Of a stretch of 64,000 nt of DNA, positions 46,206-58,169 are shown piece by piece (within the stretch, counting starts at the first letter, position 1; each line of letters begins with the position of its first letter). The DNA comes from Cryptomeria japonica (taxonomy: Eukaryota; Streptophyta; Pinopsida; Cupressales; Cupressaceae). A program made the position numbers and the translations under genes. The stretch spans positions 128,269,640-128,333,639 of the forward strand of contig NC_081410.1 in assembly GCF_030272615.1 (NCBI RefSeq), in the 5' to 3' direction. Under the pieces are notes generated by a model that had not been told where the DNA came from, searched no databases, and saw nothing but the letters and a program-made list of their open reading frames with translations.

Positions 46206-47560
46206 ATGGAGCAAATGAGAGCAGAAGAGCAAATGGAAGCAGAGAAGCAGGTGAAGGGTGAAGGTGTGAACATGCGAGTCCAGACTGATAAGAATTCAGA
46301 TTATCCTAAGGAGGACGGCAATGCAAAACTCATTGTGGGATAACCAACTTCCTCCCTTACCGATCTCCAAACAATCGATCTATTAGATGAAACATCCCCA
46401 GGTTTGGAACTATTGGAAGTCCTAGCAGTACTATGCAGATTTATCGGGCCAAAAAATGGCAAAGTTAAAATCAAGGCTTGGATTAAGGACTGTTGGAAAA
46501 CCGAAGTTATCACAAAATTTATGCTTAAAGGATTTTTTATTGTCATATTTACCACCCAAGAAGAAAAGAACATGATATTGTAGGGAGGGTTATGGGAGAT
46601 GAATGGACACCCTCTATACATGAAAAAGTGGTATCCAAATTTTAATCCATTAACCCTAGATCCGTATGACGCCATTATGGATTCACATGTACAATTCACC
46701 TCTGGAATACTGGGTAGAAGAAAGTCTGGAAAAAAATGGACGATCTTTGGGGACGATCATGGATATTGATATGGACTTTATTAATGATGACTCAAAACTA
46801 TATGTAAGAATTAAGATAGTGACCATTAGACAAATTCCAAAGGAGGTTCAACTATTGGTTAGGCAAATGGATTCAAAAGATAGAAAGTGAAGAGAAATTA
46901 TATTGTATAAGATGCGGTCGAAGGAATCACCAGATCAAGAACTACAGAATGAACTCGAAGACTATGGAAAAATGGTTCCTGAAAAATTTAAATCCTAAGG
47001 AATGCACCAAATCTACTAACATTGAAAATTGGAAACCGAATGAATCAAAGATAGATTCTATAACGAATAATGGAAATGGGGGATTGGAGGACGAAGAATT
47101 ACCCCCACAACCTTTGCACCAAGAGAAAACCAATGAACCACATGAAATTGTTAAAGATGCCCCACTCATCAAATACGAGGACAATGAAGAAGAATGGGAA
47201 ACAAATAAGGATGGGATTGCATGCGATGCATTAGATATTATAGATCCTAGATGCATTAGTTAGACAACGGTTAAGATGTTGGAAAAAACAAAGAAGTGCA
47301 GGGGAAGGAAAACAAACAAACAAAAAAGAGAAGAGGCAAGGGAGAAGGGTTTGACAAGTGTGGCAAATTTTTTGAAAAAATCCAAGGGAGCAAGGGCTTC
47401 CTTTGGATAACAATGAGAATCCTAACATGGAATGTTAGGGGTCTTTTGGCCCGTGACAAGCGACACTCTTAAAGTGCCATCTGGAGAAGATACTAGTAGA
47501 TATTGTGATTATCCAAGAGACCAAAACAAACCATTAATCGAGTATCAACAGTTGGAGAAG
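46206..47560 (+). pseudogene. 5' part of an L1-type LINE: ORF1 and start of ORF2 endonuclease
   Basis: ORF1 begins with ATG at 46206, has stops near 46338 and 46578 and a frameshift near 46670, and carries the DUF4283-type core of plant LINE ORF1 (IFTTQEEKNMIL, MNGHPLYMKKWYPNF, then WIHMYNSPLEYW in the next frame). A knuckle remnant CIRCGRRNHQIKNY has its last Cys replaced by Tyr. ORF2 starts at 47411 (MRILTWNVRGLLARDKRHS) and shows IVIIQETKTNH in another frame, both typical of the APE-like endonuclease N-terminus. Everything 3' of this is missing. That is unusual, since LINEs normally lose the 5' end, so a later deletion or insertion must have removed it. Confidence 0.85.
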
Positions 47561-47639
47561 TTGTGTTTAATTTTGCAACTTTCCTTTGAATTTTAGAGGT
47601 ACAACTCCCTCTTATGATGTGAGTTTAGGGGTTTTCAAG

Positions 47640-48296
47640 GTATGCTTTTGACTAGAAAGCAAGAGAGACAAAATACAAAGTAAAGAAGGGCTGAAAGATC
47701 AACTATGCATGATCTCCGCAACAAAGTATAAAGATCAATTACTACTACTTCAGATTCAAATAATCCACCAACATTGACACAAATTTCTACTAATGATACA
47801 TAAAGAAACATCAACAATAGTAACATGCAATATATCAAATAGAAATTCACAATAATGTAGAAAATAATCCTCTCACACAACACAAAGTCTGGATCAAGAA
47901 CTGATCCCACAACATCCAATGAAGCATCCAGATATAGTCATTGATGATAACATCATTCATAGATTAGAATCCTAACTAAAACATCACAGTCTTTTTCAAA
48001 CAGAATTCCATTCAACTTTTCTAAAATTGTAAGATTACTATCTACTGCCAATTATGCCTTCAAAACTCAAAATCGGAACCCTTTAACTATCCTCCCATCC
48101 AGCATCGAATAATTCCACTTAAACTAACCAAACATAATGACTTCTTGAAGACAACCGTTTCAATAAAGTCAAAACATAACCTGAAATAAACGGTCCTCCA
48201 GGACTAATAGTTCAAGAGCCAAGATAGGAAAATGAAACAACTAACTAAAACTAAGAACTAAAATGCCATGTCCCCATCTATTTCTTCATCTTCCAG
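47640..48296. other. No gene; downstream flank of the minus-strand ORF
   Basis: AT-rich sequence that reads like a 3' untranslated region on the minus strand. No motif was recognised. Confidence 0.35.
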
Positions 48297-49462
48297 CTAC
48301 ATGTCATCCTCTGTTGCTTCTTGTCCTACCACTGCTATACCTATCACATTGCCCTGTTGTTGTTGTGCCATATGTGGATTCACCCTTTTTCTGTACGCTT
48401 TGAAGTTAGAAAGAATTGGCGATATCGTTTTCGTTGCTAGTTCAATTGTAGCCTCAACCCTGATCCCCCACTTAGCAATTTTCTGATTTGCCTCGACAAT
48501 TTTGCCAAGATAGCCTTGAATTTCTTCACTGATGGGATTTAAAGCTATCATTGCATCTTTCAAACGCTTAATGGATTTAGATTCAAAGTTGGCTGTTGAA
48601 AGGCTATCTTCCACCTTTCGACAAAAAGCCCTCCTCACTACCTCGCTTGCTAGCAGTTCCTTCCCATCACTCCTAAGTATATCAATACCAATTGTATCAA
48701 AGGCACTTTTTTAGGTCTCGCCGAAGATTTGTGTTTTGGAATATAGAGGCAGTGAGATGCGATTGGAGTTCATTTGTAACATAGTGTTTCCATTGTAGCA
48801 TCTCCATCCAAATGGCAACATGGTCTACATCAAAATTATTAATAATATGTTCTGATATTAAGATACTCTGGGGCAATTTGATAACCTCTTGCATCTCCAA
48901 GAGAGCAACAGTTAGTCTACCAGTTTCCTTTCTTGTCCTTTAGTCTACCAATTTCCTTTCTTGTCCTTTGCAGCTCAACCCGATGTACACTGATCATTTG
49001 ATTTAGAGTATCATAGTTCCTTAGACCATTTTTGATGAATGACATGCCTTTTAAAATTACTTGGTTGGCCCAACCATCAACTGCTTTTGTTATGGCCTGT
49101 GTTTGCTTAACAATCTCCAACTTATCATAATTGATAAGTTCAATGATAGAGACTCCTGAGGATGAGTTGGTGGCGAGGTTCTCAGTTGACCAAGTAGATT
49201 GGATGAAGGAAGTAAGAGCATTTACATATTCAACAAGATCTTGATTCTTCCTTTTTGTGGCTTTAGTTCTTTTGGACAAGACAACGACAAAATGTTTGAC
49301 ATGATAAATATTTCCTTCTATGGTCACAGGTCCCATGTCAATTTTGCTTATATTAAACTCTTCTTCAATGATTTCTTGCTTAGTTTTATCCACATTAGGA
49401 TCGGTAATTTCCAAGACATGGTGTTGTTGGACATTGCTGCTGCTAGGATATGTTGTTGTCAT
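48297..49462 (-). pseudogene. Unknown helical protein, frame broken by a 28-bp duplication, N-terminus cut by an LTR
   Basis: Three minus-strand frames follow one another: 49462-48917, 48900-48697 and 48638-48297. The first break is caused by a tandem duplication (48913-48940 and 48941-48968) of 28 bases; removing 28 bases puts the first two parts back in one frame. The second break lies near 48700 at a T-run. The protein is lysine- and glutamate-rich with predicted helices (for example YDTLNQMISVHRVELQRTRK) and no known domain. Its style resembles the pol-less element at 2796-5879, but I see no sequence match. The first codons before 49462 come from the neighbouring LTR, so the true N-terminus is lost. 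Confidence 0.5.
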
Positions 49463-50440
49463 TGATGTCAACATATTCTTGCTCTAGTGATTGCAGATTG
49501 GTTTATTGGAATCATGGATTGGTGTATGGAGTATCTCTAGTATCATTATATTATTTTGTATTGGTTTCAGTCATCCAGAAAGCTTAATTGATCATATCAG
49601 ATGATCCGGTTTTGTAGTTTGTTTATCAGATCGGTGCTTTGCAGAGTTCAGTATTTTCTTCGGTATATTTCGGTGTGATCAGATCTTGAGCTGAGCTTTT
49701 GAGATATTGTTTGGGATGGTCTTGTACATCTTCATTTCATATGGTTTGTGATTTGGTGCTCCGTAAGTTATCTTTTCGTCGTCACAGTTGTTGTTATTTG
49801 AGTTTTCTTGAGGTTCAGATGTTGATCGATGAAGATTTGATAAGTGGTGTTGGTGAAGCTATTGTCGATGATTCTAATGTGCTTGCTGGTATTTCCTAAG
49901 TATGTCCTATTTGTTTTGATGATCCGTATTGATCGTTGCGCATGTTCTTGGTGATTTTGCTGAACCGGTGATGTTCTTCGTGTTATGCGGTTTTCCTGGT
50001 GGTGTAGCGTGTTGCAGTTGATCTTGGCGTGATTACTAGTGGTGATGAGCTTTTTAGAATTTGGTTTGGGACCATGTTATGTCATGTATGTCATATATTG
50101 GTCCGGTGGTCGATCTTTGTATTGTGTGATGTAATTTTGTAATTGTGAGTTGAGGGTTTAGCCGATCTTGTTGTCAAGATTGATGAATTGTATAAATAGG
50201 TGATATTGTTATGTAATTTAGGTATCATTGTTGTGTCTGTATTATTAGAGAGTGGTATATGTGCAAACAAGTGATTCACCCTTCGACATTGTGATTGAGC
50301 AGAGATTGGTGTTGCAGAGCAGACAATTGTGCTTAACCAGAACTGTCATCAGGCATTTGGAGATGCTATTCTTTCAGTTCATTCCTTCTAGATTGTAGTC
50401 CGAATCTTGTTGTAAGTCAGTGAGACTTCCCTGAGGGTTG
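49463..50440 (+). mobile_element. LTR of another element, cut by the Tat-type Gypsy
   Basis: It starts TGATGTCAACATATTC, has a TATA box TGTATAAATAGG near 50187 and a transcript-like GT-rich U3, and has no long ORF. Its 3' end is not reached, because TGTAATACCC of the next LTR begins at 50441. I infer insertion into the minus-strand ORF and a later insertion of the Gypsy element into it. Confidence 0.5.
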
Positions 50441-51562
50441 TGTAATACCCTAAGAATGGTCATCTAAACCATGAGCCCCTAATCTGGACAACGTCACCAA
50501 GGTCCTAACCAAAGGCAATTAAATCAATCTTGAGCACACAATTAATTTCTTAAATCATCAATGTCACATGGCAAAATCAATAACTCAATATTAATTAAAT
50601 ATTTATTTAATTAATTGATCATTCCAAGTAAATCATTTTAAACATTAACTTATTTATTTTAATTAAATATCTTTTGCATATTTAATTAAAATAAATTAAT
50701 TTGCCATAAATCTTCAAAAAAAGAAATAAATCAAGAAAGAGGAATTGGAAATTATGAGCACAAATCTTCAAAAATGGAAATAAATCAAAAAAGGAATTAA
50801 TTGACCAAGAAAGAATTAAAAATTGAGAAAATAAATCAATTGGAGATAATCTTGAAAAAAACAAATTAAAAATTGATAAATAATCTCAAAGAAAGTAATT
50901 AAAACAATTAAATATTTTTTTTGTTTCAAAACAATAAAACAATTAAATATTTTTGTTGTTTCAAAACAATAAAACAATTAAATATTAAAATTGAATGAAA
51001 TAGAGAATAAATCAGTTTTTTCTTGATTTTATCTTAATTTTAGTTCATTTTCCTTTAAAACTGAAAAAAGCATCCAATCACATCAATTCACCTGGGTTGT
51101 GCTTCCTCTTGGAAAATCTTGACCGCTCATCATCATTTGATCTCAACCATTGGTTTCTTTCTGAATTTTCTATAAATTCAGTCTCTCATCTCTCATTCAA
51201 AAAAAATCCTGGAGAATATATTGTTATTATACTGTTTTTGCTCTAGGTTCATTGATATATTGCCTACATATTTAGATCATTTATCTCATTTATTGCTTAA
51301 ATCTTGTTAGATTAATCTTGCATCCATCTAGCATTAATATCATGCTCATATAGATTAAAATCCTTCGTCTTGGTGTTGTCTAGTCACTGGTATTGCTTAT
51401 AATCTGAGAGCAAACTTATACTCGCATCTTTTAGAAGGCAATGGGTCGATTTGTTATGGTTTTTCATATTCATATTTATATCTGTCTAACCATGCATGTA
51501 ATGACTTGATTGAAGTGTTGTGTATTCCAAATACAGATACAGGTCCACTTTTCACACACACA
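50441..51562 (+). repeat. 5' LTR of the Tat-type element, 1,122 bp
   Basis: It runs from TGTAATACCC to CACACACA, followed by TTTC and the PBS. The partner LTR is not in the window, so the limits rest on the terminal dinucleotides and PBS position. Confidence 0.7.
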
Positions 51563-51566
51563 TTTC

Positions 51567-51583
51567 TGGCGTCCACTGTGGGG
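51567..51583 (+). promoter_or_regulatory. Primer-binding site of the Tat-type element
   Basis: TGGCGTCCACTGTGGGG resembles the TGGCGCC-type sites of Tat/Athila elements, with one probable C-to-T change at a CG. Confidence 0.7.
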
Positions 51584-53636
51584 CAGAAAACTACTTTTTC
51601 GGCCTCAGAATCATTCTTTTTATCCTGCAGGTTCCGTCTGTACAAGCTCTGCGAAATATCGTACGAGTAGTTTCACTGCATCGTACGACATTATATTGAA
51701 GCCTATAGTTTATCGTACGACATAATATTATACCCTGTAGTTTGTCGTATGAATCAGAGTATGGACTCGTACGACATACTGTTTTTGGTTATTTGATTTT
51801 ATCCTCTGTCGTCCTGTGCTAATTTCTGACTTGTACGATAAAAGTTCTTTCGTTGTTTCATTTTATGAGAATTGTTGTACGATTCTGTTCTCTATTAGAT
51901 CAAAAGCAAGTTTCACTTTTCAGGGTTTTTCTTGAATTAAATTTGGATTATGCTAATGCTAACCCTGAATTGTCTTATGTCTGCCTGGTATTTTCACAGC
52001 CTGACCATTTTCTTGCAAAACGCTTGTCAAAGAATTTATCAATCAAACATACGCCTGTCAAAGAATAAAAACAACATGGCTACTGATGCGTTGTTTTTAC
52101 AGGTTGCCTAAAGAGAAATCAATCAAACATAGTGTATTCTTTAATTTTTTAGGCACCTAACTTGCTATCTGGGTAATGAACAAATCTGTCTTTTGTGTTT
52201 TTTTTTTGGAAAATTCTGAGAGGTAGGAGAGTATGCTCTTGTCTTTCTAAGACAATAAGAAATCTAGACCCTTGAGGCTTTTTCTTTGTTTGAGATTTGT
52301 ACATCTTTAGCAGGCTTGCCCTCCCGAGGGGTTGAAAAACTCTTAAAGCCGTTACGACCGGTGTGAGGAGAATGACTAAACGCCAAGTACTCCAACCCAC
52401 TATAAAATAAACATGATTTGATGAAAATCAAGTCAACGATAGTGCTTGGGAATAGCTCTCCTCAGTACCTTCGGGTATATTGAACCTTGGTTTTCAAGGC
52501 TGGGAGACCTCTTAATTAAGTTTGTACCTCGACGCGCCGAACAAAACCCTTACTAGATCCAATTAAAATTAGAAGCTACTCGATTCACCTTCGAAAGGTT
52601 GATAATCTTTGTGCAAGGGAGATAGTAACTCTCCCAAGACACTTACCACATCGTGCCCCCATTAGCATTTGGAGTCGGATAATACGACATTGAGAATCCA
52701 TTGCGTGAGACTCAGTAGCCATATTCTGATTAGCTATTGGGTGTGTACCTAAGTCAACAAGCCAAGGTTTTCTTCTCTAAGCCAACTTCTATAGGGTTTG
52801 CATGCTGTGATTGGAGCTACTATTCATACTGCGTGTTTTCTGTGTTTTCATTTCTCAAACTAAAACTGGAGAAAACAAATCAACAAACTCAGTGATCAAA
52901 ACTTTGTCCGTGTCACAAACTAGTCTATCTTGGTAAAAAATCAGTCCATCTCAGAATTGGTCATACTCAGTTGTCATACCTAGCCATTGAAAAATTCAGA
53001 ATTTTTTGTCTCTGTCCTGTTAATAGTCGTACGAGCCTGAGCATTTATCGTCCTGCACCATATCCTGTGTTGTACGAGTCTGCTAATTTATCGTCCTAAG
53101 CTAATCCTCTGTCGTACAAAACCTAGCAGTCTGTTGTTTAAAGTTAAATCATGTGTCATATGAGACATAATTGCATTGAATACTTTGTCATTCAGGACCT
53201 ACCCATTTGTCGTACAGTACTAGCAGCAACTCGTACGAAATAGAACTGTTGTCATCCTGAAGCTATTATATTGTTGTACGATCTCACAAATTCTGTCGTA
53301 CGAGTCTCTGATTTTGCCAGTCTAGAATAGTCAAACCTGTCCAAAACAGTCTACAACGAGCCTAAAACTGGTTATCATCCTCCTGAGCATAAACAACCTT
53401 GACAGTGTACTTCTGCCATTGTGTTGCATGATTTTGTCGATCATCTTTAAGCTAGTTCAAACAAACATCTTATCAAACTTAAGTTAACTTAGATAACGTC
53501 TTACACAGGATAGATCATTCCTGAAACTAGACTAGATCTTAGTTACTTCTCTCAATCACTATGTTAAATGAACTACTAGCTACAATTTGACCTTGACTTC
53601 TGCAACACATCTCACTCTCGGTCCTGTTGGTTACAA
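51584..53636 (+). other. Leader between PBS and gag with two clusters of palindromic TCGTACGA
   Basis: No long ORF. The 8-base palindrome TCGTACGA and one-base variants cluster at 51659-51880 and 53027-53310, absent from the 1.1 kb between them. Exact copies include 51659, 51681, 51713, 51767 and 53027. Confidence 0.75.
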
Positions 53637-55553
53637 ATGCTTGTTCAAACCAGACGCTCTTGTAGCAAAATAGACAAAGCAAAAGAAACACCCTTTTCGT
53701 CAAACGACAATCCATTCTTCAAAGAAAACCCCTTTCAAAGTAAACCGTCCTTGTCACAAATACCAGTTTACGATTTACCAATCTTTGGTCAGTCCCTATC
53801 TCCCACCATGTCTGGAGAAAGGCAAGAAAGAGAAGCTAGTAAACAAGATACTCACGACGATTTCAACAATCATGCCACTAACAACGATTCCTCATCAACT
53901 GGATTTGAGCTTCCTGAACCTCCTGAAGCCAAAGTACATAGATGTCAGAATGATAAAGAGTTCTGGAAAATAATGAAGGTCATCATGGCTAGGGAAAAAG
54001 AAGACTATTTCCTAGAATTAGCAAAGCAAGGCGCCAAACTCCCTACTGGTTATAATGTGGAGGCCCTTGTCGCTAAAGAGAAAGAGACACCATGGGGAAA
54101 AATAAGCAAACAAATGCAAGCATTACAAACTGCGGTCACAAGAATAGAAGACAAAGATAAAATGCCAAAACAATATTCTTTGGACACAATATGCCCATTC
54201 CCATTTGACAAAAACCTTTACACGTCTCCATTTTCTTCATGAGTTGAGATCCCAAAATTTGACAAATATGATGGTACCTCAGATCCTCAAGATCATGTAA
54301 GAGAGTTTTGTGCCGCTTGTATGGAGTTCATGCACGATCAAACGTACCTCATGCGCCTTTTCCCAAGGAGTTTAGGGGGTCAAGCCATGGAATGGTTCTC
54401 AAGTCTACCCAAAGGGATAAAAATGTTTGAAGAATTAATCCAACTATTTTTGCAACAATACTCATACAACATTTGACATCCTGTGACTATGATAGATCTT
54501 TGCAATACTAAATAGAAAACAGGGGAGCGTTTTCTCACTTTCCTCCAACGTTGGAGAAAGATGTTCTCTAGGTATCCACGACCTATCCCAGACTCTGAGA
54601 AAATGGATATATTTGTCAATAACCTGGTCCCAGAACTAAAATATAGTATACAAATGCAAGTACACCCATCATTTAACAAAATGGTAGATAATGCTATTCG
54701 GATGGAAGATGTGCTCATAAAGAAAGGGGATATTTATCTTTGGAAGTAAACACAACAAGGTTCTAGCTCTAAAGAAAAGAGTAAATACTGGAGATATGGC
54801 AAAGATAGCAACAAGAACGTCGTTAATAATGGATTGGTAGATACTGTCCAAGCAAAAACAAAATCCACAATAATTAACTTGGCCAGTGGCACGCAAGCAC
54901 TCAAGGCAGCTAAAACTACAATAGAGAATCCCCCAAAGAAAACAAGAGAATGGTTTAAAGAAAAACCTTGGCTTTTAAAACCTAAGCGTGATTTTACTCC
55001 TCTAGATGAGTCATATGAATTAGCTTTCAAAACCTTATTGGCAAATGATCTAATAACATTGCTAGACAATTCTAGACCATATGACCCATAAATTAGACCC
55101 AAATGGTGGAGAGAAAACGAATACTGTGACTACCATTGGAACAAGGGACATAACATAAACAACTGTATGAAACTCCGACATGAAATCCAAGATCTCATTG
55201 ACGCAGGCAAGATCGTTGTTGGAAATCACGCAACTAATGCTGATCATAAGGCCTTTAAAGATCCCTTACCCACTTATGAACAAGAAGATTCCTCAAAATC
55301 TAAGGGAGGAGCTAGGGTCAATTATACCTACACTAATAACGATAATGTGATCAATATGATTGAATCTGTTCAACCTGAATATTGCAATGTGATCATAGTC
55401 CCAGATCACCAAAATCAAACACAAACTGCTAATTCCGTGACTCGTGCTCAAAGGAAGATTACTCTCCCAGGAGTTAGTTCCTCAACTTTCGATCAAACAA
55501 CATCAAATCTACCAAATAGACAAATAGACAGAATCATGGCTAAATCAAAATAA
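53637..55553 (+). pseudogene. Gag region of the Tat-type element
   Basis: The reading frame opens at ATG 53637. The retrotransposon gag core is recognisable after the first stop (PKFDKYDGTSDPQDHVREF, then AMEWFSSLPKG and FLTFLQRWRKMF). It ends with the CxYHxxxGHxxxxC-type finger (YCDYHWNKGHNINNC) and the HEIQDLIDAGKI segment usual in Tat gag. Six in-frame stops interrupt it (near 54240, 54474, 54513, 54747, 55089 and 55551), with no frameshift. Confidence 0.88.
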
Positions 55554-55595
55554 CTAGTTGCATCGTCTTCTCATGGTTATAGTATTGTCAAACAA

Positions 55596-56249
55596 TTGAA
55601 GAGAACCAATGCTCAAATCTCCATTTTGGAACTGCTTAAGATCTCTTCTGCTCATAGAGAGGTCCTGGACAAGGCTCTACTTACCACCAATGTCCCTAAA
55701 GATTTAGACGTAGATCGGTTTCAATCTATGGTGGATCACCTGACCTCACCTCATTACCTCACTTTCTCTGAAGAAGATGATAACTCACTGAATCACCCAC
55801 ATAACCAACCATTACACATTGAAGCCATGATCCATAAACACCACGTTAAAAGTGTTTTGATAGATGGGGGCATTGGGTTGAATATTTGTACCTATAGTCT
55901 ACGGACACAGCTGGGATTTTCTGAAAATGTTATTGATACAACAAAGAAGATAACAATCAAGGCTTATGATGAAGAAGAAAGAACTTCTAAGGGTCTGGTA
56001 CCATTACCAATCAGAGTAGGACCCATGGAAAGAGATGTCATTTTTAAAGTCTTGGATCTTCATCTTTCATACAACATCTTACTGGGTAGGCCATGGATTC
56101 ATGAAATGAAAGCAGTACCATCTACGTATCATCAATGCTTGAAATTTCCTTATAATGGAGTTGAAGTCAGTATTCCTGCCGATACTAGCTATACCTGCAA
56201 TGCATTAATGCAGAGTGCTGATGCTTTTGTTCCTCATAATAGAGCATAA
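55596..56249 (+). pseudogene. Aspartic protease region
   Basis: The active-site segment reads VLIDGGIGLNIC at about 55857 where relatives have DGGS or D(S/T)G. The conserved NILLGRPWIH lies at about 56077. It is open over 217 codons, between stops that are in frame with gag. Protease would cleave the polyprotein. The altered residue after DGG may reduce activity (inference). Confidence 0.85.
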
Positions 56250-56381
56250 TCTTTGCTGAAAGATTTACAAAAGAAATTGAAAATCACAAACACTGGCATG
56301 GATGGCTACAAGATAGAGCCTATACTCTCACTAACGTCTCTTCCTCCATCACCAAGACAGTCGGGAAAACCATAAGAGGTT

Positions 56382-56705
56382 ATGAAGCCACAAATTTCAA
56401 CTCCAAAAGTCATTTATGATGGTCTCTTTATACAGTCCTCTACTTCTCTTGCAAGTGAAATAGAAGAGGATGATGTCCTCAAATCACTTTTCAAAGAAGA
56501 TAGTGCAAACAAAGAAATACGACATTGTGAGATTTCCCTGACAAAATATGGTCCAGGATATAAGATGCTTCAACACATGGGATATTCCGGTGTTGGTCCT
56601 CTAAGCAAGTGTCAACAAGGTATTGTTGAACCCATTCAATTACAAGCTAAGTCTGTCAATGATAAAGCTGGACTGGGATATGATCCAAGAAAGAAATCAG
56701 ATTAG
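56382..56705 (+). pseudogene. G-patch domain inside the retroelement polyprotein
   Basis: Residues around 56560-56690 (YKMLQHMGYSGVGPLSK, then AGLGYDP) match the G-patch pattern: a glycine-rich RNA-binding and helicase-activating motif of about 45 residues. It lies between protease and RT, in the same frame. Retroviral G-patches next to protease are known, and I recall similar domains in some plant Gypsy elements but cannot verify frequency. Confidence 0.75.
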
Positions 56706-58169
56706 AAGCACACGTCTCACCATCAACGTAACTGGAAGAAAAATGTACTACCTTTAACAACACAAGAAATTAATACTCACCAAACTCAGGAAGAGTGTGA
56801 TGATGAACAAAAATAATTGCCCACCCATAGAGAGGAAACAAATGGCAATCAAGTTCTAGTTATATCAGCTATAATACTAGAGGAAGTAGAAGTCCCAAAG
56901 GATATGAGAGACAAAGTATACAGGATCAGAGATTTGTTTGCACCACTAAAAGTTCTAGTCACATATACTGGCAGACAACAAGTAGATGATTCAAAAACCG
57001 ATTCAAATGAGTATGAATGGGGTCCAGACCACATCTAAGATACATCTACTACAGAAACCCTTGAAGAATCTAGTGATATCACAGATGATGCACAAGAGCT
57101 AATACGCCTAAGAATGCAAAAGGAAATAGAAGAAATCAGACTAAAAAGACAAGAACACTATGAACGACAGTTGGAGAAAGATCGGACACAAGCAATTCCT
57201 TCACCTACCAACCCTCCTAATGAGATAGGACAAATCAGGTATAGAACTACAAAAGAAGAATTAGAAGCTACAAGAAAAGAACCAGTCATCAGTCTAGAGG
57301 AAGCTGAATGGAAGAGATGACAGGGATTAATAGAACCGTCGAAGGCATGCCCACAAGTGTGTCAAATACAAGTAATCAATGAACCAAATCACGAAGGAAC
57401 TTGCAACATCAAATATGTGGGTGTTGATACTATATATACCTTTACTAAGACACTTGAAGATGAGTCAACGACTTCATCCTATGACTCTGATGACTTAGAC
57501 AAGAGCTCTATTTATAACAACAACTATTCAACAATGCATTATGACTACTCTGTCATGAATGATGAGATACTGTCTATTGTCACACCACGGTATGTAGTCC
57601 AGTTTGAAGTAGGTGACAACGCTAGAAGTAGGTCGGTTGGGTTAGGTCCAATAAACACTAACATAAATTTTGATAATCGTGTCGTAACTCTTCCTGGTCT
57701 CGAGACACATATGCAAGGTAGTCTTCTGGAACTCAACTGGTCGGTCTGAAGCCATGATGATAGTACCGTGAACTCCCTTGAGCCTGTTCCAACCTTATCC
57801 TTAATGCATCCGGAACTGATTGATTGTACTCTTTATAACCAACCCTTGAATGTACCTACTTTTGCCAATGACTATACATTAGCCTACTATCTCAATGCAG
57901 TTGAACCCATGTACTCTTCCACCAATGAACATAATGAAAACATGATTGAAGCAAATATCAAGTATCTTAGTCACAAAAAAAAGAAAAAGAAAAATAAAAG
58001 ATCTGATGGCGAAAACCACATTGTGGCGGTGTCAGAATCTCAAAAAGAGAAAATAAAGGATGTAACTAAGGGTGAAAACCTCTATGAGGCACCTGAAGGT
58101 GAGATACTTGATATACTGCCAAGTCACTTCCAAGAGAGATCTTCCATATTGATCGAGCCAACTTAGCTA
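56706..58169 (+). pseudogene. Linker region between protease/G-patch and RT
   Basis: It is in frame with gag and RT but shows no known domain. It is acidic, with a helical Glu/Lys/Arg-rich stretch (57114-57320) and a basic patch KKKKKKNK near 57985. Five stops interrupt it. The long spacer is typical of Tat elements. Confidence 0.7.

Noticed and set aside
54734-55102. 122-codon minus-strand ORF
   Set aside because: Shadow of the Tat gag frame on the opposite strand, without any motif of its own.
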